Positions 58,284-64,000 of a stretch of DNA of 64,000 bases are shown here, piece by piece (the first letter of the stretch is position 1; each line of letters begins with the position of its first letter). The stretch lies in assembly GCA_041984235.1 (NCBI GenBank), contig JBHIYN010000006.1, positions 62,001 through 126,000 on the forward strand, in the 5' to 3' direction. Under the pieces are notes generated by a model. That model ran no database searches, was not told the DNA's origin, and worked only from the letters and a program-made list of their open reading frames with translations. Source of the stretch: JBHIYN01 sp041984235 (GTDB taxonomy: Bacteria; Pseudomonadota; Gammaproteobacteria; Ga0077536). The position numbers were made by a program, and so were the translations under genes.

Positions 58284-59693
58284 TCACTTGATGATCAGGT
58301 AGGCCGCCTGGTTACCGCGCTGCACGCGCAGCAGGAGCTCGTCACGCGCGCGGTTGACGACCTCCAGAAAGGCCGCCAGGTTCGGGGTCGGCTGGCGGTT
58401 GACCGCGCTGATCACGTCACCGCGTCGCAGCCCGGCGCGCCACGCGGGCGAGGAGCGCTCGATCGCGAACACCATCACGCCGGCGACACGGCCATAGAGC
58501 GGAGAATCGGATGGAATGTCGCCGATGGTGGTGTTGGCGAAGCGGGCGTTGCTGACGGCCGCGCGCCCCGCCGCCGCCTCCTCGCGCGCAGCGACCACCA
58601 CGCGCGCCTCGCGCGCCCGGCCTTCGCGCAGCACGCCGAAATTCAGCGTGGTTCCGACCCGCGCAAGCCCGATGCGCGTGCGCAGGCTGGCCGCCCCCGC
58701 GATGCGCCGGCCGTCGACCGCGGTGATGACGTCGCCGGCGGCGAGGCCGGCGCGCTCGGCCGGCGAGCCGGGCGCGACGCTGACCACCACCGCGCCCTCC
58801 GAGACCGGCAGCCCGAAGGCCTCGGCCAGCTCCGGATTGAGGTCCTGGTACTGGATGCCGACGAAGCCGCGGCGCACCTCGCCGTCGTCGACCAGCTGCT
58901 CCATGATCTCGCGTGCCATGTTGACCGGGATGGCGAAGCCGATGCCGATGTTGCTGCCGGTCTGCGAGTAGATGGCGGTATTCAGGCCGACCAGCTCGCC
59001 GCGCAGGTTGACCAGGGCGCCGCCGGAATTGCCCGGGTTGATCGAGGCATCGGTCTGGATGAGGTCCTCGTAACCCGAGATGCCGAGCCCGGAGCGCGCC
59101 AGCGCGCTGATGATGCCCGAGGTCACCGTCTGCCCGAGTCCGAACGGGTTGCCGATGGCGACGACGAAATCGCCCACGCGCAGGGTGTCGGAGTCGGCCA
59201 GCTTCAGCGCCGTCAGCGCGTCTGCCTCGATGCGCACCACGGCGACGTCGGTATCCGGATCGCTGCCCACCAGCTCGGCGCTGAACTCGCGCCCGTCGCG
59301 CAGGTTGACCGTGATCTCGTCGGCATTGGCGATGACGTGGCTGTTGGTGAGGACCAGGCCGCGCTTCGCATCCACGATCACGCCCGACCCCAGGCTCTGC
59401 GTCTTGCGCTGCAAGGGCCGGTTGGGCAGATTGAAGAAGCGCCGGAAGAAGGGGTCGTTGAACAGCGGATTCATGCGCAGCTCGACGTGCCCCTCGGTGG
59501 CGATGTTGACCACCGCTGGGGTCACGCGCTCGAGCATGTCCGCGAGGCTGGGCAGCGGTTTGCCGTCGACCGCCGGCGGCAGGGCCGCGCCGGCCGGCGC
59601 GGCCACCAGGGCGGCGAGACCGAGCGCGAACGCGCTCAGGGCAGCGAGCAGGCGGGTCACGGACGGCGGGACGGGCATCGACGAATAGCGCAC
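58284..59693 (-). CDS. degQ: Periplasmic serine protease DegQ/DegP type
   Basis: Envelope quality-control protease of 469 residues with a signal peptide (about 1-37), chymotrypsin-like domain and two PDZ domains (about 275-365 and 385-469). The catalytic triad is H119 (TNSHVI), D149 (DPDTDVAVV) and S223 (GNSGGAL). The short LA loop favours DegQ over DegP. I keep the GTG at 59693; an ATG five codons later (59678) would also leave a good signal peptide. It is 67 bp downstream of coq7. Confidence 0.93.
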   Translation of the reverse strand: MRYSSMPVPPSVTRLLAALSAFALGLAALVAAPAGAALPPAVDGKPLPSLADMLERVTPAVVNIATEGHVELRMNPLFNDPFFRRFFNLPNRPLQRKTQSLGSGVIVDAKRGLVLTNSHVIANADEITVNLRDGREFSAELVGSDPDTDVAVVRIEADALTALKLADSDTLRVGDFVVAIGNPFGLGQTVTSGIISALARSGLGISGYEDLIQTDASINPGNSGGALVNLRGELVGLNTAIYSQTGSNIGIGFAIPVNMAREIMEQLVDDGEVRRGFVGIQYQDLNPELAEAFGLPVSEGAVVVSVAPGSPAERAGLAAGDVITAVDGRRIAGAASLRTRIGLARVGTTLNFGVLREGRAREARVVVAAREEAAAGRAAVSNARFANTTIGDIPSDSPLYGRVAGVMVFAIERSSPAWRAGLRRGDVISAVNRQPTPNLAAFLEVVNRARDELLLRVQRGNQAAYLIIK

Positions 59694-59760
59694 GGGAAAG
59701 GAGTCGTCACGGGTTGCGCGCCGCAGGCCGGCGCCGGGTGCATAGTGTGCCGTGCCGCCC

Positions 59761-60474
59761 TCAGAGTCGATAGGCCAGGGTCGTCATCACCCGCGCCTGC
59801 AGCGCCATGAGGCGTCGCACCGGCGCCGGCAGCGGGCGGGCACCGCGCGCGGCGGCGGCCGCCGCGTGGCTGGCCTCGTCGCTGCGCATCGCCTCGACCA
59901 CGGCGCGGGAACGCCGGTCGCGCGCCGGCAGGGCGGTGAGATGGCCGTCCAGGTGACGCACGACCTGGCGCTCGGTCTCCTCGACGAAGCCCAGGCTGAA
60001 GCGGTCACCGAGCGCGGCGGCGCCGGCGCCGATGGCCAGCGCGCCGGCGAACCACAGCGGATCCAGCCGGCTGGGCCGGGCGCCGAGCTCGGCCAGGCGG
60101 CGTTCGCACCACACCAGGTGGTCGCCCTCCTCGCGCGCTGCCTGCAGCAGGTGGTCCGCGGTCGCGCCGTGCCTGGCGAGCACGGCCTGGCCAACGTAAA
60201 GGGCCTGGGCGCTGACCTCGCCGGCGTGGTTGACCCGCATGAGCCCGGCCGCGTGGCGGCGCTCGTCGCCGGCGAGGGAGGCCTCGGCGACCGTCTCCGC
60301 GGGGTAAGGACGGTGCGGGGCGGCGCCAGTGCGCGTGGCTGCGCGCAGCAGCGCGTCGAAGCGCCCCAGGAGGCGATCCGCGGGCCCCGGGCGCCGTACC
60401 GGCGGCGCCGCGCCCGGCGCTGCGCGGGACTCAGTGCCGGCAGGCAAATGTGGCGAAATTACAGTGTCTTGCAT
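59761..60474 (-). CDS. coq7: Demethoxyubiquinone hydroxylase Coq7
   Basis: Di-iron monooxygenase for the penultimate hydroxylation of ubiquinone, membrane-associated. The 237-residue protein has iron ligands in NHAGEVSAQ (E86), EEGDH (E116, H119), VEETE (E168) and DEASH (E200, H203), the full Coq7 set. Bacteria with this gene usually lack ubiF (family knowledge). The ATG at 60474 coincides with the first base of the rplM -35 box, so promoters of the two genes overlap. Confidence 0.94.
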   Translation of the reverse strand: MQDTVISPHLPAGTESRAAPGAAPPVRRPGPADRLLGRFDALLRAATRTGAAPHRPYPAETVAEASLAGDERRHAAGLMRVNHAGEVSAQALYVGQAVLARHGATADHLLQAAREEGDHLVWCERRLAELGARPSRLDPLWFAGALAIGAGAAALGDRFSLGFVEETERQVVRHLDGHLTALPARDRRSRAVVEAMRSDEASHAAAAAARGARPLPAPVRRLMALQARVMTTLAYRL

Positions 60475-60502
60475 TGACACCTCCGGAATCGATCCGTACC
60501 AT
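60474..60502 (+). promoter_or_regulatory. Strong sigma70 promoter for rplM-rpsI
   Basis: Perfect -35 TTGACA (60474-60479), ideal 17-bp spacer, -10 TACCAT (60497-60502). Start of transcription is expected near 60509, giving a short pyrimidine-rich leader with no obvious Shine-Dalgarno sequence before the rplM ATG. Confidence 0.7.
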
Positions 60503-60535
60503 TGCGCCTCTTTTTTCCCAGCGCCCTGTCCGACC

Positions 60536-60964
60536 ATGAAAACCTACACCGCGACACCGTCCACGATCAAACGTGACTGGCTGGTCGTCGATGCCACCGA
60601 CAAAGTCCTGGGCCGCCTCGCCAGCGAGGTCGCACTGCGACTGCGTGGCAAGCACAAGCCCGAGTACACCCCGCACATGGACACCGGCGATTACATCGTC
60701 GTCGTCAACGCCGAGAAGATCCGCGTCACCGGTAACAAGACCAGCGACAAGATGTACTACCGCCACTCGGAGTATCCGGGCGGGCTGAAGCAGATCAACT
60801 TCGCCAAGCTGCGCGACAAGGCGCCGGAACGCATCATCGAGACCGCGGTCAAGGGCATGCTGCCGAAAGGGCCGCTGGGACGCGCGATGTTCCGCAAGCT
60901 CAAGGTCTATGCCGGCCCCGAGCACAAACACACCGCACAGCAGCCCACCCAACTGGAACTCTGA
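60536..60964 (+). CDS. rplM: 50S ribosomal protein L13
   Basis: Early-assembly large-subunit protein. The 142-residue length equals E. coli L13, with MKTYTATPSTIKRDWLVVDA at the start, LGRLASEVALRLRGK and AVKGMLPKGPLGR. It is followed by rpsI after 5 bp, the universal pair. The leader lacks a clear ribosome-binding site. Confidence 0.97.
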   Translation: MKTYTATPSTIKRDWLVVDATDKVLGRLASEVALRLRGKHKPEYTPHMDTGDYIVVVNAEKIRVTGNKTSDKMYYRHSEYPGGLKQINFAKLRDKAPERIIETAVKGMLPKGPLGRAMFRKLKVYAGPEHKHTAQQPTQLEL

Positions 60965-60969
60965 TCATC

Positions 60970-61362
60970 ATGGCAGTGGAAGTGAATTACAGCACCGGTC
61001 GCCGCAAGACCTCGTCCGCCCGCGTGTTCCTGCGCCGCGGCACCGGCAACATCGTCGTCAACGGCCGCCCCCTCGACGAGTACTTCGGCCGCGAGACCGG
61101 CCGCATGGTCGTGCGCCAGCCGCTAGAGACCATCAACATGGCCAACGACTTCGACATCAAGGTCACCGTCTCCGGCGGCGGCGGCACCGGCCAGGCCGGC
61201 GCCATCCGTCACGGCATCACGCGCGCCCTGATCGAATACGACGAAACCCTGCGCCGCCCGTTGCGCGTGGCCGGCTTCGTCACCCGCGATGCGCGCGAGG
61301 TGGAGCGCAAGAAAGTCGGCCTGCACAAGGCCCGCAAACGCCCGCAGTACAGCAAGCGCTAA
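60970..61362 (+). CDS. rpsI: 30S ribosomal protein S9
   Basis: Small-subunit head protein whose C-terminal tail reaches P-site tRNA. The 130-residue length equals E. coli S9; it starts VNYSTGRRKTSSARVFLRRG and ends with the conserved RPQYSKR. The tRNA-Gln gene follows 67 bp downstream. Confidence 0.97.
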   Translation: MAVEVNYSTGRRKTSSARVFLRRGTGNIVVNGRPLDEYFGRETGRMVVRQPLETINMANDFDIKVTVSGGGGTGQAGAIRHGITRALIEYDETLRRPLRVAGFVTRDAREVERKKVGLHKARKRPQYSKR

Positions 61363-61429
61363 TCGCGGCCCCGCCGCGGCGAGGTTTGAACTCCGCGCCC
61401 CGAAGCTCTACGTTATACACAACATCCCC

Positions 61430-61503
61430 TGGGGGATCGTCTAATGGTAGGACAGCGGACTCTGACTCCGCCAGTCTAGGTTCGAATCCTAGTCCCCCAG
61501 CCA
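61430..61503 (+). tRNA. tRNA-Gln (anticodon CTG)
   Basis: 74 bases including an encoded CCA end. Acceptor stem TGGGGGA (61430-61436) pairs with TCCCCCA, discriminator G, then CCA at 61501-61503. The anticodon loop CTCTGAC gives CTG, which reads CAG. The T arm holds GTTCGAAT. A TATAC-like -10 sequence lies at 61413-61418. The 3' end is copied in inverted form downstream (see repeats). Confidence 0.96.
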
Positions 61504-61509
61504 AACCCC

Positions 61510-61543
61510 AAAAAAAAAGCGCGCCACCGGCGCGTTTTTTTTT
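61510..61543. terminator. Bidirectional terminator after tRNA-Gln
   Basis: Nine A residues, a GC-rich stem GCGCGCC/GGCGCG with a 3-base loop, and nine T residues: a U-tract terminator on either strand. The pairing extends outward through CCAAACCCC/GGGGTTTGG into the inverted tRNA 3' copy, so the whole 3' end of the tRNA can fold with the downstream DNA. Confidence 0.85.
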
Positions 61544-61685
61544 GGGGTTTGGCTGGGGGACTGATCCTGGTTCGAACCTACCGTTCGACGACCGGAGCGC
61601 AGCGCAGGGAGAACGCCGGACGAAGGACGGCGGGCCGTAGGCCGAGCGGCGTAGCCGCGAGTACCGATTCGCGAAAGCGAATCGG
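61519..61685. repeat. 167-bp repeat, copy 1, with an inverted tRNA-Gln 3' end
   Basis: This unit opens with the terminator stem and T9, then GGGGTTTGGCTGGGGGACT (61544-61562), the exact reverse complement of 61491-61509 (acceptor 3' strand, CCA and flank), then GGTTCGAACCTA, which mirrors the T arm. It continues with several short GC hairpins and ends with CCGATTCGC-GAAA-GCGAATCGG, a 9-bp stem with a GNRA loop. About 95 percent identical to copy 2 by hand alignment. Translations of the strands look like composition artefacts, not genes. Confidence 0.9.
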
Positions 61686-61803
61686 GACGTCGGAGCAAAG
61701 CGACGACGCCCCGAAGGGGTGGGCGCGCGCATTCAGCGCGCGACCATCAATCCTGGCGATCCAGTCCGGCTCATCCTTCAAACAACCCCCACCCATCGAT
61801 CTG
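61686..61803. other. Hairpin-rich spacer between the two repeat copies
   Basis: 118 bp without a gene. Contains GTCG/CGAC, CCCC-GAA-GGGG and CGCGCG-CATTCAG-CGCGCG hairpins, then a plainer stretch. It is present only once here, so the region looks like a partly duplicated structured element. Confidence 0.6.
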
Positions 61804-61969
61804 GCGCGCCACCGGCGCGTTTTTTTGGGGTTTGGCTGGGGGACTGATCCTGGTTCGAACCTACCGTTCGACGACCGGAGTGCAGCGCAGGGAGAACGCC
61901 GGACGAAGCACGGCGGGCCGAAGGCCGAGCGGCGTCAGCCGCGAGTACCGATTCGCAAAAGCAAACCGG
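61804..61969. repeat. 167-bp repeat, copy 2 (166 bp)
   Basis: Same order as copy 1: stem, T7, inverted tRNA 3' end, hairpins. It differs by about six substitutions and two small indels. The terminal GNRA hairpin is degraded (GCAAAAGCAAACCGG), so copy 2 may be the older or inactive one. It ends 49 bp before the next gene. Confidence 0.9.
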
Positions 61970-62018
61970 ATGTGCGTAGCATTGCCGGCATTGACCGCAC
62001 CCTGGAGCAGCCGTACCC

Positions 62019-62603
62019 ATGGCCACCGTACTCTCGACGTCCCCCTCGACCGAAGACCTGACCCTGGAACGACTCCGCCACCGGACGGAGGCCGAGCTGA
62101 CGGCGCTGTGGTCAGCGTCGCCCGCGCCGACGCTGGAAGAGGTCCACGGGGAATACCAATCCGCCATGCCGATGCCCTTCGCGCGCAGGCACGATGACTT
62201 TCACCATGCCTACGGTCTCGGCGAGTGGATAGGCAAGGCGTTCGCGCCCATCCCCAACGGCGCCTTCAGCGGACAGGGCTACAACCTCTGCATCAAAGAC
62301 GGCACCGTGCAGCGATGGATGCGCTTCGGTACCCGTATCGATTCATCCATTGTGGACGGCCGACCAGCGCTGATGATGCACTACAGCGCGTTCGACAACC
62401 TCTGCGCGGAGCCTGATCTCGTCGACGAAATCCGCAAGCTTCGCGACGGTCTGTTCATCGCCGTCTGCACGATGGGCGCCGACAACGAGTTGTTCGGCGA
62501 GGTCGACCCGGCCACGTCGCGCACGCCGCCGCTGCCGTTCCTGCTGAGAGGGCCGTTCGCCCCCTGGCAGGGTCCGGACGACGAGCGGGCCGAACTCCGC
62601 TAG
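62019..62603 (+). CDS. Protein of unknown function (194 residues)
   Basis: I do not recognise the family by name. No signal peptide or membrane segment. After a helical start (1-45) comes a beta-rich core with YGLGEWIGKAFAPIPNG, FSGQGYNLCIKDG, WMRFGTRIDSS, GRPALMMHYSAFDNLC and LRDGLFIAVCTMGADNE, which reads like a small ligand-binding barrel. A catalytic role is not evident. The ATG at 62019 lies just after repeat copy 2. It converges on the EthD gene (45 bp). Confidence 0.7.
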   Translation: MATVLSTSPSTEDLTLERLRHRTEAELTALWSASPAPTLEEVHGEYQSAMPMPFARRHDDFHHAYGLGEWIGKAFAPIPNGAFSGQGYNLCIKDGTVQRWMRFGTRIDSSIVDGRPALMMHYSAFDNLCAEPDLVDEIRKLRDGLFIAVCTMGADNELFGEVDPATSRTPPLPFLLRGPFAPWQGPDDERAELR

Positions 62604-62648
62604 CAAGCAGGACGAGCAGCCCGGCCGCGGTTCGCCGAAGGCCGGGAT

Positions 62649-63425
62649 TCAGGCGCTGGCGCTCACCGGGACGAGTTCCACGGCTTCGAAGTCGACCCAC
62701 CACAGAAAGCCCTTCCAATCCGCGATCGCCGCTTCACCGAGCGGTGTTCCGAGTGCCTCGAAGCAGGCGGTCTCCGACGGAAACGTCATCAGGATGTAAG
62801 AGTCCGGCAGTGGCGGGCTCATCGCCAGCTTGCCGCCGCCTGCGTGGTCGGATTCGGTCAGGTGGATGTCGTAGCGCTGCACCGCGGGCAGGTCGGGCAC
62901 GTAGTGCCAGTGGACCCGCCGGTAGTGATCGAGGAACTCGGCATGAGAGAGCGTGGGGTGGCGGTAGACGGTGCCGAACACGGCATAGTCCGCTGATCCG
63001 TCGCCGGGCGTTCCGCCCGGCGTCGATCCCGACGCCGCGGCTGCGAGCTTCCGGTGCTCGAGTGGCCGCTCATCAGTTCCGCGCGCGCTCGCGTCGAGCC
63101 CGTCGGTGTGCCGCGTGACCGCCCGGGTCGTCCACGCGGCGAGTTCGGGGGCGTTCAGCGCGGCCAGCCGGCCGTCGTCCTCGAAGGCCGACCGGGCATG
63201 TCCGTCCTCGAACCTGAGCGTGACCCAGAGGTCGTGCGTGGGGGCACCGTTGCCCACCGTACCGAGAGACGCGCGGACGTCGCGATCGAGTATGCAGGCC
63301 TCGCAGCCAATCAGTCCTCGCGCGCCCGCGACCGCTGTCCCTAGCGCTTCCAGGTAGCGGGCCCGGAACGGGGCGACGTCGATATCGGCGCCGCGCCAGA
63401 CCGACATGACAAGGGAAGAAGTCAT
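62649..63425 (-). CDS. EthD-domain protein (dimeric alpha/beta barrel)
   Basis: 258 residues with two ferredoxin-like halves. The second (about 140-240) has the EthD pattern TVYRHPTLSHAEFLDHYRRVHWHYVPDLP and YILMTFPS; the first (5-105) is a weaker copy. EthD-like proteins occur beside monooxygenases and in catabolic operons, but none is adjacent here. The ATG at 63425 starts the first barrel strand; a longer reading runs into the insertion-sequence remnant and is rejected. Confidence 0.78.
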   Translation of the reverse strand: MTSSLVMSVWRGADIDVAPFRARYLEALGTAVAGARGLIGCEACILDRDVRASLGTVGNGAPTHDLWVTLRFEDGHARSAFEDDGRLAALNAPELAAWTTRAVTRHTDGLDASARGTDERPLEHRKLAAAASGSTPGGTPGDGSADYAVFGTVYRHPTLSHAEFLDHYRRVHWHYVPDLPAVQRYDIHLTESDHAGGGKLAMSPPLPDSYILMTFPSETACFEALGTPLGEAAIADWKGFLWWVDFEAVELVPVSASA

Positions 63426-63844
63426 GCGATTCTGCCTCTGTTGATAAACCTTGGCCGGGGCGTGTTGCGGTGTCGGCGGTGCTGAGCGCCGGTCGCGCTG
63501 CCCGGCCGGGGCGGCACGCCCTGCGCTGAGACAAGCCACGACCCATCGCGAAGGCGACCTGCCCCCGCCTCGCCGACACACTCACCACTTCTTTTCGCAA
63601 TATCCTTCATCACGTCGGTCTCGAGAGCACGCTCCGCAACCATCTTCTTCAGCCGCGCGTTTTCCGTCTCGAGCTCGTGCAGACGCCGGACATCGGTCAC
63701 ATCCGGCGTGCCGTACTGCTTGCGCCAGGTGTAGATGGTCTGCTCGCTCACCCCACGCCCCTTGGCCACCTTCTGCACAGGCTCGGCGTCCGCCTCGCGC
63801 AGGATCCCGACCATCCGGTCTTCGCTGAATCGGCTCTTTTTCAT
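63422..63844 (-). pseudogene. IS3-family transposase OrfA with a run-on tail
   Basis: Residues 1-85 are a good OrfA: MKKSRFSEDRMVGILREADA, helix-turn-helix to about 45 (GVSEQTIYTWRKQYG), leucine zipper about 52-80 (ELETENARLKKMVAERALE) and VMKDIAK. In intact elements OrfA ends shortly after and OrfB continues in another frame. Here the frame runs on for about 55 unrelated residues and stops inside the EthD start region, since the element is cut off. The insertion-sequence end is expected beyond 63880. Confidence 0.82.
63514..63600 (-). pseudogene. Remnant of IS3-family OrfB N-terminus
   Basis: In a different frame from OrfA the translation reads VVSVSARRGQVAFAMGRG then LSQRRAC, the start of the OrfB transposase. 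Similarity stops at about 63514 and the DDE domain is gone. The frame is +1 to OrfA, not the usual -1, so a small deletion or insertion may have occurred too. Confidence 0.7.
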
Positions 63845-64000
63845 GGCTCCCTCCGGCCCCAGGAGCCATCCTCTCAAGTTTCAGCTGGTCCGAGAATCAC
63901 CGGGCTGGCCACCGCAGGTCCGCTCATGGCCGATCTCAGATTGCGGCGCTGCAACGTGAAAACACGATTGACAGCCCGCCCGGGCGATTCGCACTGCACG
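63845..64000. other. End of window, probable insertion-sequence edge
   Basis: No gene is supported in these 156 bases. The first 60 should contain the terminal inverted repeat of the IS3-type element; I cannot define it without the other end. Confidence 0.4.

Noticed and set aside
61504..61969. Attachment-site pair for an integrated element
   Set aside because: att sites would be direct copies of the tRNA 3' end. Here the tRNA segment is inverted in both copies, and no integrase is present in the window.
61549..62197. Short overlapping open frames in the repeat region
   Set aside because: They fall entirely within repeated, hairpin-rich DNA and exist in parallel in both copies and strands, so they are composition artefacts.

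Overview
The window is a stretch of bacterial chromosome with high G+C (about two thirds by eye), densely coding on both strands. Gene content points to a gammaproteobacterium: lptD-surA-pdxA-rsmA, lgt-thyA-folA, oxyR with the C199/C208 pair, rmuC, zapE, apaGH, ubiK and coq7, and a nitrite/sulfite reductase followed by a DUF934 protein. A sodium-type PomAB stator under a sigma28-like promoter suggests a flagellated cell. A VPLPA-type (PEP-CTERM-like) sorting tail suggests exosortase and exopolysaccharide genes elsewhere. A Chromatiales/Ectothiorhodospiraceae-like lineage is my best guess, but the sequence alone does not prove it.

Layout. 0-9 kb: dcd, a PilZ protein, pomAB, siroheme synthase cysG, msrB, an orphan OmpR-type regulator, a ROK sugar kinase and ispG. 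9-17 kb: a membrane protein, mpl, a LON-domain protein, then lptD-surA-pdxA-rsmA for outer-membrane assembly. 17-26 kb: a DnaA-box and AT-rich gap, TRAP permeases dctQM without a binding protein, aroE, a double cNMP-rhodanese protein, and two tandem glnK-amtB cassettes, the first behind a sigma54-type promoter. 25-33 kb: ubiK, comM, apaGH, folA-thyA-lgt, a secreted matrixin-like protein and a PfkB kinase. 33-45 kb: uvrA, an MFS carrier, ssb, pyk, an LplT-like carrier, lon and a receiver-Ser/Thr kinase fusion. 45-54 kb: cysI-DUF934, a small orphan gene with its own regulatory island, zapE, an unknown protein, a K+ channel, a SpoIIE-type phosphatase and a Zn peptidase. 54-61 kb: a radical SAM protein, rmuC, a HAD phosphatase with a CRP-like site, oxyR, degQ, coq7, rplM-rpsI and tRNA-Gln. 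61.5-64 kb is the only clearly accessory part: a 167-bp repeat present twice that carries an inverted copy of the tRNA-Gln 3' end, two poorly known genes, and a truncated IS3-family element.

Functional links. CysG makes the siroheme that the CysI-type reductase needs. UbiK and Coq7 both serve ubiquinone synthesis. LptD depends on SurA for folding. PII proteins gate the ammonium channels. The PilZ gene lies directly behind the stator genes and may connect c-di-GMP to motility. Most of the window is ordinary core genome. The best leads are the tRNA-mimic repeat, the receiver-kinase fusion, the DnaA-box island, the long proline-rich PomB tail and the matrixin-like protein that lacks the usual third zinc ligand.
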